Source: Occultella aeris
GTDB taxonomy: Bacteria > Actinomycetota > Actinomycetes > Actinomycetales > Beutenbergiaceae
Direction: 5' to 3'
Assembly (NCBI RefSeq): GCF_902703175.1
Contig: NZ_CACRYJ010000066.1
Coordinates: 1 to 64,000 of the forward strand
Length of the DNA: 64,000 nt
Shown piece after piece: positions 40,130-49,929 of the stretch (position 1 is its first letter; each line of letters opens with the position of its first letter). A program made the translations under genes and the position numbers. The notes below the pieces were generated by a model. It was not told where the DNA came from and ran no database searches. It worked only from the letters and a program-made list of their open reading frames with translations.

Positions 40130-41302
40130 ACGGGTGATCAGCCGGCGCCGCATGGGTCGTCCGCCGGAGGCGATCCGATCCCGGGCGGCGAACTCGATCG
40201 CGTTCGCGTAGTGCTGGGTCACCTCGGCGTTGACCGCATCCCAGGTCCGGGGTGCGGTGGACTCCCGCGCCGCGAGGCCCATCATGGTGCGGCGCACCGG
40301 GTCTGCGACAAGGGTGGCGACCGCTCGTCGCATCGCGGCCAGGTCACCCGGCGGGAAGAGGAAGCCGTTCTGCCCGTCCGCGATCAGGTCGATCGGCCCG
40401 CCCCGTGCCGGTGCCACCGCGGGCACGCCGCTGGCCTGGGCCTCCTGGATGGTCTGGGCGAACGTGTCCATCTCACCGGTGTGCACGAACACGTCGAGGC
40501 TGGCCATCATGCGGGTCAGATCCGCGCCCTCGAGCCGACCGGTGAAGGTCGCGTCCGGCAGTGCCCGCATGATCTGGTCACGGCGCGGCCCGTCGCCGAC
40601 CACCACCAGGCGCACGCCCGGCAGGTTCTGCAGCACGGCCAGGTCCTCGACCTGTTTCTCCCGCGCCAGCCGGCCGACATACCCGACCACGACCTCGTCC
40701 CCGCGCGCCACCGTGGCCCGCAGAGCGTCGTCGCGGTGCACCGGCGAGAACCGGTCCCGGTCCACCCCGTGCGGCCAGACCGCGACCCGGTGCACGCCCC
40801 GGTCGATCAGCTGGTTGCAGGCGTACGACGACGGCGCGAGCGAGAGCGTGGCGCTCTTGTGGATGTCCTCGATCCGGCGCCACAGCAGCGGTTCGATCTG
40901 GCGCACCTTGTACCGCTTCGCGTAGCTGGGCACCTCGGTCTGGTACACCGCTACGGACGGCAGACCGAGTGACTGCGCTGCCCCGATCGCCTGCCAGCCG
41001 AGCACGAACGGCGCGGCCAGGTGCACCACGTCCGGACCGAAGTAGCGCAGGTGCTCCTCAAGGGTCCGTACCCGCGGGTTGGACAGCCGCATCTCGGCGT
41101 AGCCCGGCAGCGGCACCGCCCGGTAACGACGCACGGTCGCGCCGGCGTACTCGGCGACGGCGTGCTCGCCACGGCCCGGGGCCGGCGCCAGGACCAGCAC
41201 GTCCTCGCCCCGCACGTCCAGGTACTCCAGCAGCCGCAGCAGGGTCACGGTCACCCCGTTGGCCTGGGGAAGGAACGACTCGGCTACCACGGCGATGCGC
41301 AT
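40127..41302 (-). CDS. GT4-family glycosyltransferase, MgtA/PimB-like
   Basis: A 391-residue GT-B retaining glycosyltransferase. The N-domain starts MRIAVVAESFLPQANGVTVTL; the donor side contains VGYVGRLAREKQVEDL, RLVVVGDGPRRDQI and the E-x7-E-like QTIQEAQASGVPAVAP. Relatives transfer mannose from GDP-mannose onto lipid or glucuronate acceptors in actinobacterial glycolipid synthesis (MgtA, PimB); the substrate here is inferred only. ATG 41302 has CACGAT 12 nt upstream, a weak leaderless signal. Its last bases overlap the promoter of the RNA methyltransferase gene. Confidence 0.88.
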   Translation of the reverse strand: MRIAVVAESFLPQANGVTVTLLRLLEYLDVRGEDVLVLAPAPGRGEHAVAEYAGATVRRYRAVPLPGYAEMRLSNPRVRTLEEHLRYFGPDVVHLAAPFVLGWQAIGAAQSLGLPSVAVYQTEVPSYAKRYKVRQIEPLLWRRIEDIHKSATLSLAPSSYACNQLIDRGVHRVAVWPHGVDRDRFSPVHRDDALRATVARGDEVVVGYVGRLAREKQVEDLAVLQNLPGVRLVVVGDGPRRDQIMRALPDATFTGRLEGADLTRMMASLDVFVHTGEMDTFAQTIQEAQASGVPAVAPARGGPIDLIADGQNGFLFPPGDLAAMRRAVATLVADPVRRTMMGLAARESTAPRTWDAVNAEVTQHYANAIEFAARDRIASGGRPMRRRLITR

Positions 41303-41394
41303 AGGCCGATCGTGGCAGAAGCGGGCCGCGTAGCGTATCCACCGCGCGGGTGATGTCACCCGACGCGTTGTCGAACTTCAGGTGTACGACGGCG

Positions 41395-43419
41395 TCAGTC
41401 CACCTCGGCCGCGGCCGCGGCGAACTGGGCCTGGTACAGGCGGGCGTAGGCGCCGCCGGCCGCGATCAGCTCGTCGTGGTTGCCCTTCTCGACGATCGAG
41501 CCCTGCTCCATCACCAGGATGATGTCGGCATCCCGGATGGTGGAGAGCCTGTGCGCGATGACGAAGCTGGTGCGCCCGCGCCGGAGCGCGTTCATGGCCT
41601 CCTGGACGAGTACCTCGGTGCGGGTGTCCACCGAGGAGGTGGCCTCGTCGAGGATGAGGATCGCGGGGTCCGCCAGGAACGCCCGCGCGATGGTCAGGAG
41701 CTGCTTCTCCCCCGCGCTGACCGCGGTGCCGTTGGTGCCCTCGTCGTCCAGCCTGGTCTCGTAGCCGTCCGGCAGGGTCCGTACGAACGGGTCCACGTGG
41801 GTGGCCTCGGCGGCGGCGACGAGCTCGGCCTCGGTCACTTCGCGGTGGGTGCCGTAGCTGATGTTGTCCGCGATGGAGCCACCGAACAGCCAGGTGTCCT
41901 GCAGGACCATGCCGATGTTCGAGCGCAGCCCGGCGCGGGTCAGGTCGCGGGTGTCCACGCCGTCGATCGTGATCCGACCACCGTCCACCTCGTAGAACCG
42001 CATGATCAGGTTCACCAGGGTGGTCTTGCCGGCCCCGGTCGGGCCGACGATCGCGATAGTCTGCCCGGGCTCGGCCACGAAGGACAGGCCCTCGATCAGC
42101 GGCCGCTCCGGTGTGTAGCTGAAGGACACGTCCTCGAACGCGACCCGGCCCTGGACCGTCTCCAGCGTGGCCGGGGCTACCGGGTCCGCGGACTCCTCCG
42201 GCGCGTCCAGCAGTTCGAAGACACGCTCGGCCGAGGCTGCCCCGGACTGCAGCAGGTTCATCATCGAGGCGATCTGGGTGATCGGCTGGGAGAACTGGCG
42301 CGAGTACTGGATGAAGGCCTGCACGTCACCGAGGCTCATCTGTCCGGACGCCACCCGGAGTCCACCGACCACGGCCACCACCACGTACCCGAGGTTGGAC
42401 ACGAAGCCCATCACGGGCTGGATGGTGCCGGTGATGAACTGCGCCTTGAAACTGGCCTCGTAGAGTTTCGTGTTCTCCTGCTCGAACGTCTGCCGGGCGG
42501 TCGCCTCGTGGCCGAAGACCTTCACGAGGGAGTGCCCGGTGTACATCTCCTCGACGTGCGAGTTCACGGTGCCGGTGCGCTTCCACTGCTCCACGAACTG
42601 GGGCTGGGAGCGCTTGGCGATCTGGGCGACCACCACGGCCGACAGCGGGATCGTCACGAGCGCCACCAGTGCCAGGATCCACGAGATGTAGAACATCATG
42701 AACAGCACGCCGACCACGGTCAGCACCGAGGTGATCAGCTGTGAAAGCGACTGCTGCAACGTCTGGGCGATGTTGTCGATGTCGTTCGTGACCCGGGAGA
42801 GCACCTCACCGCGGGCCTGCTTGTCGAAGTAGCTGAGCGGCAGCCGCGCCAGCTTCGTCTCGGAGCGTTCCCGCAGGTCGTAGACGGTCTGCTGGACCAC
42901 CTTGGTCGTGATCCGGCCCTGCAGCCAGCTGAACAGGAACGACGCGGCATACACGGCCAGGACCACGCCGAGCAACTGGGCGAGCCGGGTGAAGTCGATG
43001 CCCTGCCCGGGGATCAGGTTCGGCATCCCGCTGATCAGGTCCGCCTGGGCGTCCATCCCCTGCGACCGCAGGTACTCGACCAGTTCCGGCTGGGTCAGGC
43101 CCGGCTCGAACTGGCTCCCGATGAAGCCCTCGAAGATGGCGTTCGTCGCGTTCCCGAGCAACTTCGGGCCGACCACGACGAGCGCCGTGGAGACGACGCC
43201 GAACCCGATCGCCACGATGACCGCGACCCGCTGGGGACGCAGCTCCGAGACGATCCTTCGCAGGGTGCCGCCGAAGTTCATCGCCTTCTCGGCCGGCATC
43301 CCGATCCCGCCGCCGGGGCCGTGCGCCTGGGGCCGGCGCGCCGCGGGCTTGACCGAAGCCTTCAGCTCGGAGTCGTCTGCGCGCTCGCCGCTGGTGACAT
43401 CGCGATCGTCGGTGCTCAT
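41395..43419 (-). CDS. ABC exporter half-transporter, canonical Walker B, atypical signature
   Basis: A 674-residue fused membrane-ATPase half-exporter. A 60-residue charged N-terminal tail precedes six helices; the ATPase domain has Walker A GPTGAGKTTLVN, Walker B ILILDEATSSVD and an aberrant signature VSAGEKQLLTIARA instead of LSGGQ. It pairs with the half-transporter encoded upstream (ATGA overlap). The aberrant signature complements the degenerate Walker B of the partner, giving one active and one dead ATP site, as in TM287/288 or BmrCD. Multidrug or lipid export is likely. Confidence 0.92.
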   Translation of the reverse strand: MSTDDRDVTSGERADDSELKASVKPAARRPQAHGPGGGIGMPAEKAMNFGGTLRRIVSELRPQRVAVIVAIGFGVVSTALVVVGPKLLGNATNAIFEGFIGSQFEPGLTQPELVEYLRSQGMDAQADLISGMPNLIPGQGIDFTRLAQLLGVVLAVYAASFLFSWLQGRITTKVVQQTVYDLRERSETKLARLPLSYFDKQARGEVLSRVTNDIDNIAQTLQQSLSQLITSVLTVVGVLFMMFYISWILALVALVTIPLSAVVVAQIAKRSQPQFVEQWKRTGTVNSHVEEMYTGHSLVKVFGHEATARQTFEQENTKLYEASFKAQFITGTIQPVMGFVSNLGYVVVAVVGGLRVASGQMSLGDVQAFIQYSRQFSQPITQIASMMNLLQSGAASAERVFELLDAPEESADPVAPATLETVQGRVAFEDVSFSYTPERPLIEGLSFVAEPGQTIAIVGPTGAGKTTLVNLIMRFYEVDGGRITIDGVDTRDLTRAGLRSNIGMVLQDTWLFGGSIADNISYGTHREVTEAELVAAAEATHVDPFVRTLPDGYETRLDDEGTNGTAVSAGEKQLLTIARAFLADPAILILDEATSSVDTRTEVLVQEAMNALRRGRTSFVIAHRLSTIRDADIILVMEQGSIVEKGNHDELIAAGGAYARLYQAQFAAAAAEVD

Positions 43420-45146
43420 GCCGCCTCCGCCGCGGTCAGCTGGGAGGAGACGATCTCCTGGTAGGTCTCGTTCGTCGCGAGGAGCTCTTCGTGCGTGCCC
43501 CGGCCCACCACCCGGCCGTGCTCGAGCACCAGGATCTGGTCCGCGTCCCGGATCGTCGAGACCCGCTGGGCCACGATGATCACGCTGGCGTCCCGCGTCC
43601 GCGGTCTCAGCGCCGACCGCAGCGCCGCGTCCGTGGCGTAGTCCAACGCGGAGAAGGAGTCGTCGAACAGGTAGATGGAGGGCTTGCGGATCAGGGCTCG
43701 CGCGATCGCCAGGCGTTGGCGCTGCCCACCGGAGACGTTCGTGCCGCCCTGCGCGATCTCCGCCTCCAGGCCGCCGTCCATGGACCGGACGAAGTTCTCG
43801 GCCTGCGCCACCCTCAGCGCGTCCCACATCTCCTCGTCGGTGGCGTCCTCACGCCCGTACCGCAGGTTCGAGGCGACCGTCCCGGAGAACAGGTACGGCT
43901 TCTGCGGGATCAGCCCGATCTCCCCGGTGATGATCTCCGGGGCGATGTCCCGCACGTCGATCCCGTCGATGCGCACGGCACCCTCGGAGGCGTCGAACAG
44001 CCGGGGTACCAGGTTCAACAAGGTGGTCTTGCCGGAACCTGTGGACCCGATGATCGCCGTTGTCCGGCCAGGCTCGGCCCGGAACGAGACCCCGTGCAGC
44101 ACCGAGGCCTCGGCCCCCGGGTAGTGGAAGTCGACGGTGTCGAACTCCACGGCGCCGCGCACCTGGGCGGGCCGCTTCGGGTCGAGGGGTGCCAGCACGG
44201 TCGGTTCCGATCCGAGGACCTCGTCGATCCGCTCACCCGAGACCACGGCCCGCGGAGCGAACATGAACATCATCGTCGCCATCATCACGGCGAACAGGAT
44301 GAACATCAGATAGCTGAGGAACGCCACGATGGACCCGATCTCCATCGCACCAGAGTCCACACGCTGGGCGCCGAACCACATCACTCCGACGGATGCGACG
44401 TTCACGATCAGCATGACCAGCGGGATCGCGAACGCGAGCACCCAGCCCACCCTGATCGCGACGTCCCGCAGCGCCGTGTTCGCCACGGCGAACCGGGCCT
44501 GCTCGTCGCCCTCCTTCACGAACGCCCGGACCACCCGGATCCCGGTGATCTGCTCGCGCAGGATCCCGTTGATGGAGTCGATCCGCTTCTGCATACTGCG
44601 GAAGTAGGGCACCATCCGGCCGGCCACGAGGGCCATGGTGCCGCCGAGCACCGGCACCACGACGACGAGCAGCAACGACAGCCCGGTGTCCTCCTGGACC
44701 GCCATGATGATGCCGCCGACGAGCATGATCGGCGCCGTGATGATCATGGTCAGGGACATGAACACGAACATCTGCACCTGCTGCACGTCGTTCGTGGAGC
44801 GGGTGATCAGCGACGGCGTACCGAGCGCGGACATCTCCTGGGCGGAGAAGTCCATGATCCGCCCGAACAGGGCCTCGCGCAGGTCACGCCCGAGGGCCAT
44901 CGCCGTCCGCGCACCGAAGTAGATGGCGATCACGTTCGCGACCATCTGCACCAGCGAGATGCCCAGCATGATGGCGCCGGTGCGCATGATGAAGTCGGTA
45001 TCGCCAGTGACCACACCCTGATCGATGATGCGGGCGTTCAGCGTCGGCAGGTACAGCGCGGCGAGCGTCTGTACCAGCTGCAGGACGCTGACGATCACGA
45101 TCGCCGACGTGTACGGTCTCAGGAAGTTGCGGACCAGTCGAAGCAC
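43416..45146 (-). CDS. ABC exporter half-transporter, degenerate Walker B
   Basis: A 576-residue half-exporter with six helices and an ATPase domain: Walker A GSTGSGKTTLLN, signature NVSGGQRQRLAIARAL, Walker B IYLFDDSFSALD. The catalytic glutamate after Walker B is Asp, so its own ATP site is predicted to be non-hydrolysing. First gene of the pair; forms a heterodimer with the product of the next gene. Starts at the GTG/ATG region of MLRLVRNFLRPYTS; the gene to its right (SPFH) ends 26 bases upstream on the same strand. Confidence 0.92.
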   Translation of the reverse strand: MLRLVRNFLRPYTSAIVIVSVLQLVQTLAALYLPTLNARIIDQGVVTGDTDFIMRTGAIMLGISLVQMVANVIAIYFGARTAMALGRDLREALFGRIMDFSAQEMSALGTPSLITRSTNDVQQVQMFVFMSLTMIITAPIMLVGGIIMAVQEDTGLSLLLVVVVPVLGGTMALVAGRMVPYFRSMQKRIDSINGILREQITGIRVVRAFVKEGDEQARFAVANTALRDVAIRVGWVLAFAIPLVMLIVNVASVGVMWFGAQRVDSGAMEIGSIVAFLSYLMFILFAVMMATMMFMFAPRAVVSGERIDEVLGSEPTVLAPLDPKRPAQVRGAVEFDTVDFHYPGAEASVLHGVSFRAEPGRTTAIIGSTGSGKTTLLNLVPRLFDASEGAVRIDGIDVRDIAPEIITGEIGLIPQKPYLFSGTVASNLRYGREDATDEEMWDALRVAQAENFVRSMDGGLEAEIAQGGTNVSGGQRQRLAIARALIRKPSIYLFDDSFSALDYATDAALRSALRPRTRDASVIIVAQRVSTIRDADQILVLEHGRVVGRGTHEELLATNETYQEIVSSQLTAAEAA

Positions 45147-45172
45147 ACGGTGACGTTACACCGCGAGCGCAG

Positions 45173-46354
45173 CTACTCCCCGTGTGGGCTCCACGGCTTC
45201 GCTGCCGGCGGAACCGGCTCGTCCGGCGGGGCCTGGCCGGCCTCGGCCGACCGGTTGAACGGTGCCCCGGTGTGCTCGCCGGCGGTGCTCGCCTCGGCTG
45301 TCGCCTCGTCCACCTGGCTCCGGGCCTCGCGCAGCGCTTCGGCGGGGTCCTGCAGGGATGTCTCGGGCAGGGCGATGTCCAGGCCCTCGATCATGTCCGG
45401 TCCTGGCTCGCGGGCCGCTCCCGCGTCCGAGGGGCCGTCGCCGCGACCACCGGTGGGAGCAGGCGGTGTCGTCCCGCCGCCACCGAACGCGGACGTGATG
45501 GAGCCGAGAGCCGCGGTGAACTCCGCCGGGACGACCCACAGCTTCGAGGACGAACCGTTCGCGATCTGCGGCAGCATCTGCAGGTACTGGTAGGCCAGCA
45601 GCTTGGGGTCGGCATCGCCACGGTGGATCGCGTCGAAGACCTGGAGGATCGCTCGCGACTCACCCTGGGCCCGCAGGATCGCGGCCTGAGCCGCACCCTC
45701 GGCCCGCAGGATGGAGGACTGCTTCTCACCCTCGGCGGTGAGGATCTGGGACTGCTTGACACCCTCGGCGGTGAGGATCGCCGCACGGCGGTCACGCTCG
45801 GCGCGCATCTGCTGCTCCATGGCGCCCTGCACGCTCTGGGGCGGGTCGATGGCCTTCAGCTCGACCCGGTTCACGCGGATCCCCCAGCGACCGGTGGCCT
45901 CGTCCAGCACCCCACGGAGCTGGCCGTTGATCTGGTCGCGGCTGGTCAGGGTCTGCTCCAGGTCCATCGAACCGATGATGTTACGGAGCGTGGTGACCGT
46001 GAGCTGCTCGATGCCCTGGATGTAGTTAGCGATCTCGTACGTCGCGGACTTCGGGTCGGTGACCTGGAAGTAGATCACCGTGTCGATGCTGACCACGAGG
46101 TTGTCGGAAGTGATCACGGGCTGGGGCGGGAACGGGACGACCTGCTCACGCAGGTCGACGCCGGCCCGGACGCGGTCCACGAACGGGATCAGCAGGTGCA
46201 GCCCGGCGTACATGGTCGTCTGGTACCGCCCGAGCCGCTCGACGATGAGTGCCACGGCCTGGGGCACGATCCGGATCGCGCGGCGGGCCGCCACGACCAC
46301 GAAGATCACCACCAGGATCAGGATGATCGCTCCGACTACCTGACCGAAATCCAT
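45173..46354 (-). CDS. SPFH/band-7 domain membrane protein (stomatin/QmcA-like)
   Basis: A 393-residue protein with one N-terminal membrane helix (VVGAIILILVVIFVVVAARR), then the SPFH domain (AVALIVERLGRYQTTMYAGL, VDLREQVVPFPPQPVITSDN, QLTVTTLRNIIGSMDLEQTL). A coiled coil rich in repeats of ILTAEGxKQ/ILRAEGxAQ follows (about residues 190-235), and a disordered acidic tail. Such proteins form ring-like membrane microdomains. It follows the nfeD-like gene on the same strand, the usual partner. GGAGAG precedes ATG 46354. Confidence 0.92.
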   Translation of the reverse strand: MDFGQVVGAIILILVVIFVVVAARRAIRIVPQAVALIVERLGRYQTTMYAGLHLLIPFVDRVRAGVDLREQVVPFPPQPVITSDNLVVSIDTVIYFQVTDPKSATYEIANYIQGIEQLTVTTLRNIIGSMDLEQTLTSRDQINGQLRGVLDEATGRWGIRVNRVELKAIDPPQSVQGAMEQQMRAERDRRAAILTAEGVKQSQILTAEGEKQSSILRAEGAAQAAILRAQGESRAILQVFDAIHRGDADPKLLAYQYLQMLPQIANGSSSKLWVVPAEFTAALGSITSAFGGGGTTPPAPTGGRGDGPSDAGAAREPGPDMIEGLDIALPETSLQDPAEALREARSQVDEATAEASTAGEHTGAPFNRSAEAGQAPPDEPVPPAAKPWSPHGE

Positions 46355-46415
46355 CAGCTACCCCTACTCTCCTCTGGCCCGCAGATCGGGCCGTGCGTGT
46401 GTGGAAGGTCGTCGG

Positions 46416-46901
46416 TCAGTAACCGGGACCGGGCGTTCCGTACGGCTGACTCGGGTTCTGCGGCACGGCCTGCGCCGTGACCACGGCGGTCGCGCCCTCG
46501 ATGCGGACGACGGAGACCACCGAGCCGACGCCCAGCACCACTCCGGGCTGGTCCACGCGCGCGGTCCAGACCTCACCGACCAGCTTGACCCGGCCGGACT
46601 GCTGGGTCACGTCCGCCAGCACCGTGGCGGTGCGGCCGGTGAGTGCGGAGATGTTCGTGTCCGCCTCCGGGGTGGTCTTCTTCAGGTGCGCCAGCGCCCA
46701 CGGCCGGACCGCGAAGATCAGCAGGATCGAGACGGCGGCGGCCACGAGAGCGGACACCCAGAACGGGGCACCGAGACCGGCCGCGATCGCGCCGGCCACC
46801 GCCCCGCCGGCGAGCATCAGGAACAGCAGGTCCACGGTGAGCATCTCGACGACCCCGAGCAGCAACGCCGCTCCGAGCCACCACAGCCAGCCGTAATTCA
46901 T
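46416..46901 (-). CDS. NfeD-family membrane protein
   Basis: A 161-residue short NfeD protein: three or four hydrophobic helices (LLLGVVEMLTVDLLFLMLAGG..., VSALVAAAVSILLIFAVRP) followed by a C-terminal OB-fold (ALTGRTATVLADVTQQSGRVKLVGEVW). NfeD partners stomatin/SPFH proteins, and the SPFH gene lies 61 bases downstream. GGGGAGGCAGCG precedes ATG 46901. An AT-rich stretch upstream (46935-46955: TGTAAAGGAAGTTTAAAGC on the plus strand) may hold the promoter. Confidence 0.88.
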   Translation of the reverse strand: MNYGWLWWLGAALLLGVVEMLTVDLLFLMLAGGAVAGAIAAGLGAPFWVSALVAAAVSILLIFAVRPWALAHLKKTTPEADTNISALTGRTATVLADVTQQSGRVKLVGEVWTARVDQPGVVLGVGSVVSVVRIEGATAVVTAQAVPQNPSQPYGTPGPGY

Positions 46902-46948
46902 CGCTGCCTCCCCTCACCTGTCGCCTTTGAGTGCAGTGTAAAGGAAGT

Positions 46949-47770
46949 TTAAAGCACGTGGCGACGTTCAGGCTCACGCTCGTCACGGGTGAGGGCCCGC
47001 GCGCTCCACCGCTCGCCGTGCCGCTCGACCAGCAGGTCGAGTCCGAACGTGCGGGAGAGGTCCTGCGGGGTCATCACGTCCTCGAGACGTCCGGAGGCCT
47101 CGACCTTCCCGTCCCGCAGCAGCAGACCGTCGGTGAATCCGGGCGGGATCTCCTCGACGTGGTGGGTGATCAGGATGAGCACGGGTGAGTACACGTCCGC
47201 AGCGAGCTCACCGAGGGCGGCGACGAGCTCCTCCCGGCCACCGAGATCGAGGCCGGCACCCGGCTCGTCGAGGATGAGCACCTCGGGATCGGTCATCAGG
47301 GCCCTGGCGATCTGGACGCGCTTGCGCTCGCCCTCCGAGAGCGTTCCGAAGAGTCGGCCGCTCAGGTCCGCCACGTCGAACGCACCCAGCAGATCGTGTG
47401 CACGCCCGACGTCGAGTGTCTCGTAGTTCTCCCGCCACCGACCGGTGACACCGTAGGAGGCGGTGAGGACGACGTCCAGGACGGTCTCGCCGCCCGGGAT
47501 CCGGTCGGCCAGCGCCGCGCTGGCAAGGCCGATCCGCGGGCGCAGCTCGAACACGTCGACGGCGCCCATCCGCTCGCCGAGAATCTCCACCTGGCCCGCG
47601 CTCGGGTGCATCCGTGCCGAGGCGAGCTGCACGATCGTGGTCTTGCCGGCCCCGTTCGGGCCGAGCACCACCCAACGCTCGCCCTCCTCGACCGACCAGT
47701 TCACGCCGTCGAGAATGGTCTTGGTCCCGCGACGGACGCTCACGTCGTCGAACTGCAGCACGTCACCCAT
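46949..47770 (-). CDS. stand-alone ABC ATP-binding protein, ModF/iron-type
   Basis: A 273-residue single ATPase domain: Walker A GPNGAGKTTIVQ, signature LSEGERKRVQIARAL, Walker B VLILDEPGAGLD, H-loop ILITHHVEEIP. The layout (RRGTKTILDGVNWSVEEGERWVVLG) resembles the ModF/YlmA group, which have no dedicated permease nearby; function of that group is poorly known. AGGAG precedes ATG 47770. Divergent from the hypothetical gene at 47804 with only 33 bases between, so promoters must overlap. The TAGGGT about 14 nt before the start is another possible -10. Confidence 0.88.
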   Translation of the reverse strand: MGDVLQFDDVSVRRGTKTILDGVNWSVEEGERWVVLGPNGAGKTTIVQLASARMHPSAGQVEILGERMGAVDVFELRPRIGLASAALADRIPGGETVLDVVLTASYGVTGRWRENYETLDVGRAHDLLGAFDVADLSGRLFGTLSEGERKRVQIARALMTDPEVLILDEPGAGLDLGGREELVAALGELAADVYSPVLILITHHVEEIPPGFTDGLLLRDGKVEASGRLEDVMTPQDLSRTFGLDLLVERHGERWSARALTRDEREPERRHVL

Positions 47771-47791
47771 GACTCCTGACCCTAATTGACC

Positions 47792-47797
47792 TAGGTT
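47792..47797 (+). promoter_or_regulatory. -10 box TAGGTT of the 262-residue conserved protein
   Basis: TAGGTT begins 12 nt before GTG 47804. It lies in the self-complementary ACCTAGGT, within the 33-base divergent gap. Confidence 0.5.
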
Positions 47798-47803
47798 CTG
47801 CGT

Positions 47804-48592
47804 GTGACCATCGACGTGCCGCGCAGCGTGCTGGCCGCGCTCTGGGTCGACGCGCTGCGCGACCCGGACGCCCGGACCTCCGTCTCGGACGCCCTCGCCG
47901 CGATCATCGGCGAGGACGAACCGCACACGGTCGACGGCGGTGGCTCGCTCGCTGAGCTGCTGCTGCGGGCGGGCGATGCTCAGGTCGTCGCGGCGCTGCC
48001 GAGCCCGGGCCAACCGCTCGCCCTCGGCGGCCCGGCCGGGGAGCTGGCCATGGAGGTCGGCGAGGCGCTCGTGGTGTCCGGCCGGCAGGTCGGGCCGCCG
48101 ACCGGCACGGACGCCGCCACCGGGTCCTTCGTCGCGGTGCCGATCGTGACCGAGTTCGGCTCGATGCTCGAGCCCGGTGCGATGGTGGTGTGGCAGGTGT
48201 TCACCGGCGCGGCCGGGCCCCCCGCGGTGGACTCCCTCGGCGAGGCACGCGCGGGGCTCGCCGAGGCGCTGAACGTCGCCATCGAAGCGCTCGGCCGGAT
48301 GGATGTGGCGCGGTGGCGCGAGGAGGCCGCCGAGGAGATCTCGATGCTGGCATCGTCCGTGGTACCCCCGGCGCTTGAGATCCGGCTGCCCCCCGATCAG
48401 GACCCCCGCCGCACCGACCTGCTGGCCCGCGCGGCCAGGCTCACCGCGATCGTCGAACTCGCCCGCACCGACGACGGTGCGGCGGTGAACGCCTGGCAGG
48501 CCGATCAGCGCTCGGCCGCGCTCCGGCACGTCGCCGCGGCAGCCCGGCGCGCGCTGACCGCGGCGAGCGCGAGCGCGCCGCGGCCGGGCTGA
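47804..48592 (+). CDS. conserved actinobacterial protein of unknown function
   Basis: A 262-residue protein without membrane segments or signal. The N-terminal half is acidic ([20 protein letters not shown], then [20 protein letters not shown]), the middle beta-rich ([21 protein letters not shown]), the C-terminal third helical and Arg/Ala-rich ([20 protein letters not shown]). I do not recognise a family or catalytic motif. The start GTG 47804 fits the leaderless TAGGTT box. Convergent with glgA. Confidence 0.68.
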   Translation: MTIDVPRSVLAALWVDALRDPDARTSVSDALAAIIGEDEPHTVDGGGSLAELLLRAGDAQVVAALPSPGQPLALGGPAGELAMEVGEALVVSGRQVGPPTGTDAATGSFVAVPIVTEFGSMLEPGAMVVWQVFTGAAGPPAVDSLGEARAGLAEALNVAIEALGRMDVARWREEAAEEISMLASSVVPPALEIRLPPDQDPRRTDLLARAARLTAIVELARTDDGAAVNAWQADQRSAALRHVAAAARRALTAASASAPRPG

Positions 48593-48621
48593 CGCGGATC
48601 CGTGATCGCGGCGCGGGAGGT

Positions 48622-49824
48622 TCAGCGCTCGGCGAGCACACCCCGGTACACCTCGAGGGTGCGCTCCCCGATCGCGGCCCAGGAGAAGTGCTCCTCGGCC
48701 CGGGTCCGCCCGGCGGCGCCCATCCGCGCCGCACGCTCGGGATCCGACGTGAGATCGGTGAGGGCTGCGGTCAGGTCACGGACGAAGGTCTCCGGGTGCA
48801 CCGGCGTGCCGGTGCCGTCGGTGACCTGCTCGATCGGCACCAGGAGCCCGGTCACACCGTCCTCGACGACCTCCGGGATGCCCCCGGTCGCGGACGCCAC
48901 CACCGGCAGTCCCACGGCCATCGCCTCCAGGTTCACGATGCCGAGCGGTTCGTAGATCGACGGGCACACGAACACCGTGGACGCCGCGAGCAGCCCGACC
49001 ACCTCGGCGCGGGGCAGCATCTCGTCGATCCAGATCACCCCGGTGCGCCGGGTGGTGAGCTGCGCGAACGCATCCTTGACCTCGGCCGCGATCTCCGGGG
49101 TGTCGGGTGCTCCCGCGCACATGATGATCTGGACCTCGGCGGGCAGCTCCCGGACCGCTTGCAGGAGGTAGGGCAGCCCCTTCTGCCGGGTGATCCGGCC
49201 GACGAAGATCACGGTGGGCCGGGAGCGGTCCACGCCGAACTTCGCGGCGACGGCGTCCACCTCGGCGGCCTCCGGGCGTCGCCAGGAGTCCAGGTCGATC
49301 CCGTTGTGGACGACCACGACCTTCTCGGGGTCCAGCTGCGGATAGCTGCGGAGGATGTCGGAGCGCATGCCCGCGCTCACCGCGATCACCCTGGCGGCGC
49401 CCTCGTAGGAGGTCCGTTCGGCCCAGCTCGAGACGGCGTAGCCGCCCCCGAGCTGCTCGGCCTTCCAGGGCCGCAACGGCTCGAGGCTGTGCGCGGACAG
49501 CACGTGCGGGATGTCGTTGAGCAGTCCGCCGAGGTGTCCGGCGAGGTTGGCGTACCAGGTGTGCGAGTGGACCAGGTCCGCCCCTGCGACGTCGGCGGCG
49601 ATCTCCAGGTCGACGCCAAGTGTGGCCAGCGCGGGGTTGGCGCCGGTCAGGCCCGGCGGCACGTCGTACCCGGTCACGCCGACGGCATCCGGCCGCGGGC
49701 CGTCGAAGCACCGCACCTGCACCTCGATGTGCGCGGCGAGGACCGCCGCGAGTTCGGTGACGTGCACGCCGGCACCCCCGTAGACCTTCGGCGGGTACTC
49801 CCTGGTCAGCAGGTCGACGCGCAT
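48622..49824 (-). CDS. glgA: glycogen synthase-type GT4 (actinobacterial GlgA/GlgM)
   Basis: A 400-residue GT4 enzyme. N-terminus [21 protein letters not shown], acceptor loop [13 protein letters not shown], donor site [17 protein letters not shown] and the E-x7-[18 protein letters not shown]. It matches the actinobacterial form now known in mycobacteria to make alpha-maltose-1-phosphate from ADP-glucose (GlgM) as well as being annotated glycogen synthase. It is divergent from glgC, which makes the ADP-glucose. ATG 49824 follows GGAAGGAG. Confidence 0.93.
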   Translation of the reverse strand: MRVDLLTREYPPKVYGGAGVHVTELAAVLAAHIEVQVRCFDGPRPDAVGVTGYDVPPGLTGANPALATLGVDLEIAADVAGADLVHSHTWYANLAGHLGGLLNDIPHVLSAHSLEPLRPWKAEQLGGGYAVSSWAERTSYEGAARVIAVSAGMRSDILRSYPQLDPEKVVVVHNGIDLDSWRRPEAAEVDAVAAKFGVDRSRPTVIFVGRITRQKGLPYLLQAVRELPAEVQIIMCAGAPDTPEIAAEVKDAFAQLTTRRTGVIWIDEMLPRAEVVGLLAASTVFVCPSIYEPLGIVNLEAMAVGLPVVASATGGIPEVVEDGVTGLLVPIEQVTDGTGTPVHPETFVRDLTAALTDLTSDPERAARMGAAGRTRAEEHFSWAAIGERTLEVYRGVLAER

Positions 49825-49916
49825 CCCCGCTCTCCTTCCGGTTCCGGTGCCGGTCCCCGTGCGGAACTGCTGGTGACAAACCACGGCCAGCAATGGTGGG
49901 AACCCTCGCCTCACCC

Positions 49917-49922
49917 TATGGT
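49917..49922 (+). promoter_or_regulatory. -10 box TATGGT of glgC
   Basis: TATGGT begins 13 nt before ATG 49930. The earlier in-frame ATG 49918 lies inside this hexamer, so it is not the start. Confidence 0.55.
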
Positions 49923-49929
49923 TCAGACC

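Noticed and set aside
48622-49824. GlgA as the bacterial GT5 glycogen synthase
   Set aside because: Length (400 residues) and the N-terminal [16 protein letters not shown] motif fit the actinobacterial GT4 form, not the approximately 480-residue GT5 enzyme.
49918-49929. ATG 49918 as glgC start
   Set aside because: The codon lies in a TATGGT box that is correctly spaced as the -10 for leaderless initiation at ATG 49930, where homologous proteins also begin.
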